13,838 nucleotides of DNA from Acidimicrobiaceae bacterium (GTDB lineage Bacteria; Actinomycetota; Acidimicrobiia; Acidimicrobiales; RAAP-2): contig PLSY01000100.1 in NCBI GenBank assembly GCA_003164275.1, forward strand, positions 9,569-23,406. The letters are read 5' to 3'. Position 1 is the first letter of the stretch, and each line of letters opens with the position of its first letter. A model generated the notes under the pieces. It saw only the letters and a program-made list of their open reading frames with translations, ran no database searches and was not told the DNA's origin. A program made the translations under genes and the position numbers. Below, one piece after another: positions 13,312 through 13,838 of the stretch.

Positions 13312-13838
13312 CTACTCGGCCAGCTCAGGCAGGACCAGTTCGGCCCGTCGTCGCGCTGCGTCGAGCGACACCAGCTCGAAGTGCCTGACCTCTCCTTTGT
13401 TCAGCACCTGGCGGGCCTTTTTCGGAGGGGGATCGGCGAGGCCTCGGAGGGGAACGTGACAAAGCATCCCGCCGACGTCCACGTGGGCCCCGTGAGAGGT
13501 GAACGAGACCACCGTCCCATCGAAGATGCTTCCGATCGGGTGATTGGCCACGAACGTGAGGAAGACGAGCGGCTCGTTCAGCGCTTCGGTCGATCGGACA
13601 GGTCGGTCGTCGGCGCCTTCGCCCTCGCCGACCGCGTCGCCGTTCGAGGACGGGTCGGTTGTCGCTGGGGCTGGTGTCGTGGCCTCAGCTGCCCGGCTGC
13701 GCCTCGTCCTCTTGGTCGTTCCCGGCACCGTGGCCGGACCAGCGGAATCGTCTTCGTCCTCGACGATGTCCGACCTAGCCCCGGCGGCCAGCTCAGCAGC
13801 CTTCGCCGCCTTGGTGGCTTTCGTGGCTTTCGTGGCTT
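13312..13838 (-). CDS. S1 RNA-binding domain protein with Lys/Ala/Thr-rich tail, 5' end outside window
   Basis: The frame is open from the right edge to TAG 13314-13312, showing the last 174 residues. The visible part begins with ATKATKATKAAKAAE, like the basic tails of bacterial histone-H1-like proteins, then an acidic DIVEDEDD stretch, then a basic RTRRSRAA segment, then a Ser/Thr/Pro/Gly linker. The C-terminal 75 residues or so form an S1-type OB fold: IGSIFDGTVVSFTSHGAHVD, then LCHVPLRGL, then VLNKGEVRHFELVSLD. S1 domains bind single-stranded RNA. A GTG at 13728 could start a 138-residue form, but the continuing open frame with regular basic repeats makes a longer protein more likely. Exact role is unknown; nucleoid- or ribosome-associated RNA binding is a reasonable guess. 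Confidence 0.8.
   Translation of the reverse strand, partial: ATKATKATKAAKAAELAAGARSDIVEDEDDSAGPATVPGTTKRTRRSRAAEATTPAPATTDPSSNGDAVGEGEGADDRPVRSTEALNEPLVFLTFVANHPIGSIFDGTVVSFTSHGAHVDVGGMLCHVPLRGLADPPPKKARQVLNKGEVRHFELVSLDAARRRAELVLPELAE
13814..13838 (-). repeat. 9-bp tandem repeat encoding Ala-Thr-Lys
   Basis: Nearly three copies of GTGGCTTTC (plus strand) run to the window edge and encode the Ala-Thr-Lys triplets of the S1-domain protein's tail. The array may continue beyond the window. Confidence 0.7.

Overview
The window is a high-GC, gene-dense bacterial chromosome segment with no rRNA, tRNA, insertion sequence, CRISPR array or phage gene that I can see. Codon use (G/C at third positions, GTG/TTG starts), a GTP-type PEP carboxykinase, an alpha-methylacyl-CoA racemase close to the mycobacterial enzyme, and a secreted protein built of GYW-VASDGG repeats point to an actinobacterium. 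Acidimicrobiia is my best guess (inference, not proven).

Layout. 1-397: 3' end of pckG (+), meeting an MFS-like membrane protein (-) so tightly that the two stop codons overlap. 1963-2274: a short divergent control region and a stand-alone Lrp/AsnC-type ligand-binding (RAM) protein (+). 2322-3467: alpha-methylacyl-CoA racemase (-), divergent across about 220 bp from a galactokinase-like GHMP kinase (+, 3688-4734). 4775-8934: four minus-strand genes, read in the order alpha/beta hydrolase, membrane-anchored MurF-like ligase, divergent D-Ala-D-Ala ligase, and small PH-domain membrane protein. They are joined by a 4-base ATGA overlap, a 73-base gap and a 5-base gap. 8959-10596: a short UvrD/UvrD2-like helicase (+) that starts 24 bases from the hydrolase start. 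10597-11946: a secreted 42-residue-repeat protein (-). 12023-13838: exodeoxyribonuclease III, a FabZ-like dehydratase and the C-terminal part of an S1-domain protein with a Lys/Ala/Thr tail (-), closely packed.

The most interesting unit is the hydrolase / MurF-like / Ddl-like / PH-domain set. The Mur ligase keeps the ATPase core and the usual catalytic motifs. Its N-terminal UDP-substrate domain is replaced by about 165 residues of membrane-spanning sequence. The adjacent Ddl keeps its catalytic residues but has a changed substrate-end loop. This looks like a membrane-associated amino-acid or dipeptide ligation pathway, either a second branch of cell-wall precursor synthesis or a modification of another molecule. 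Its real substrate cannot be read from the sequence.

No intergenic gap exceeds 300 bases. I saw no convincing rho-independent terminator: most convergent gene pairs have stops that overlap, abut or are fewer than 50 bases apart.
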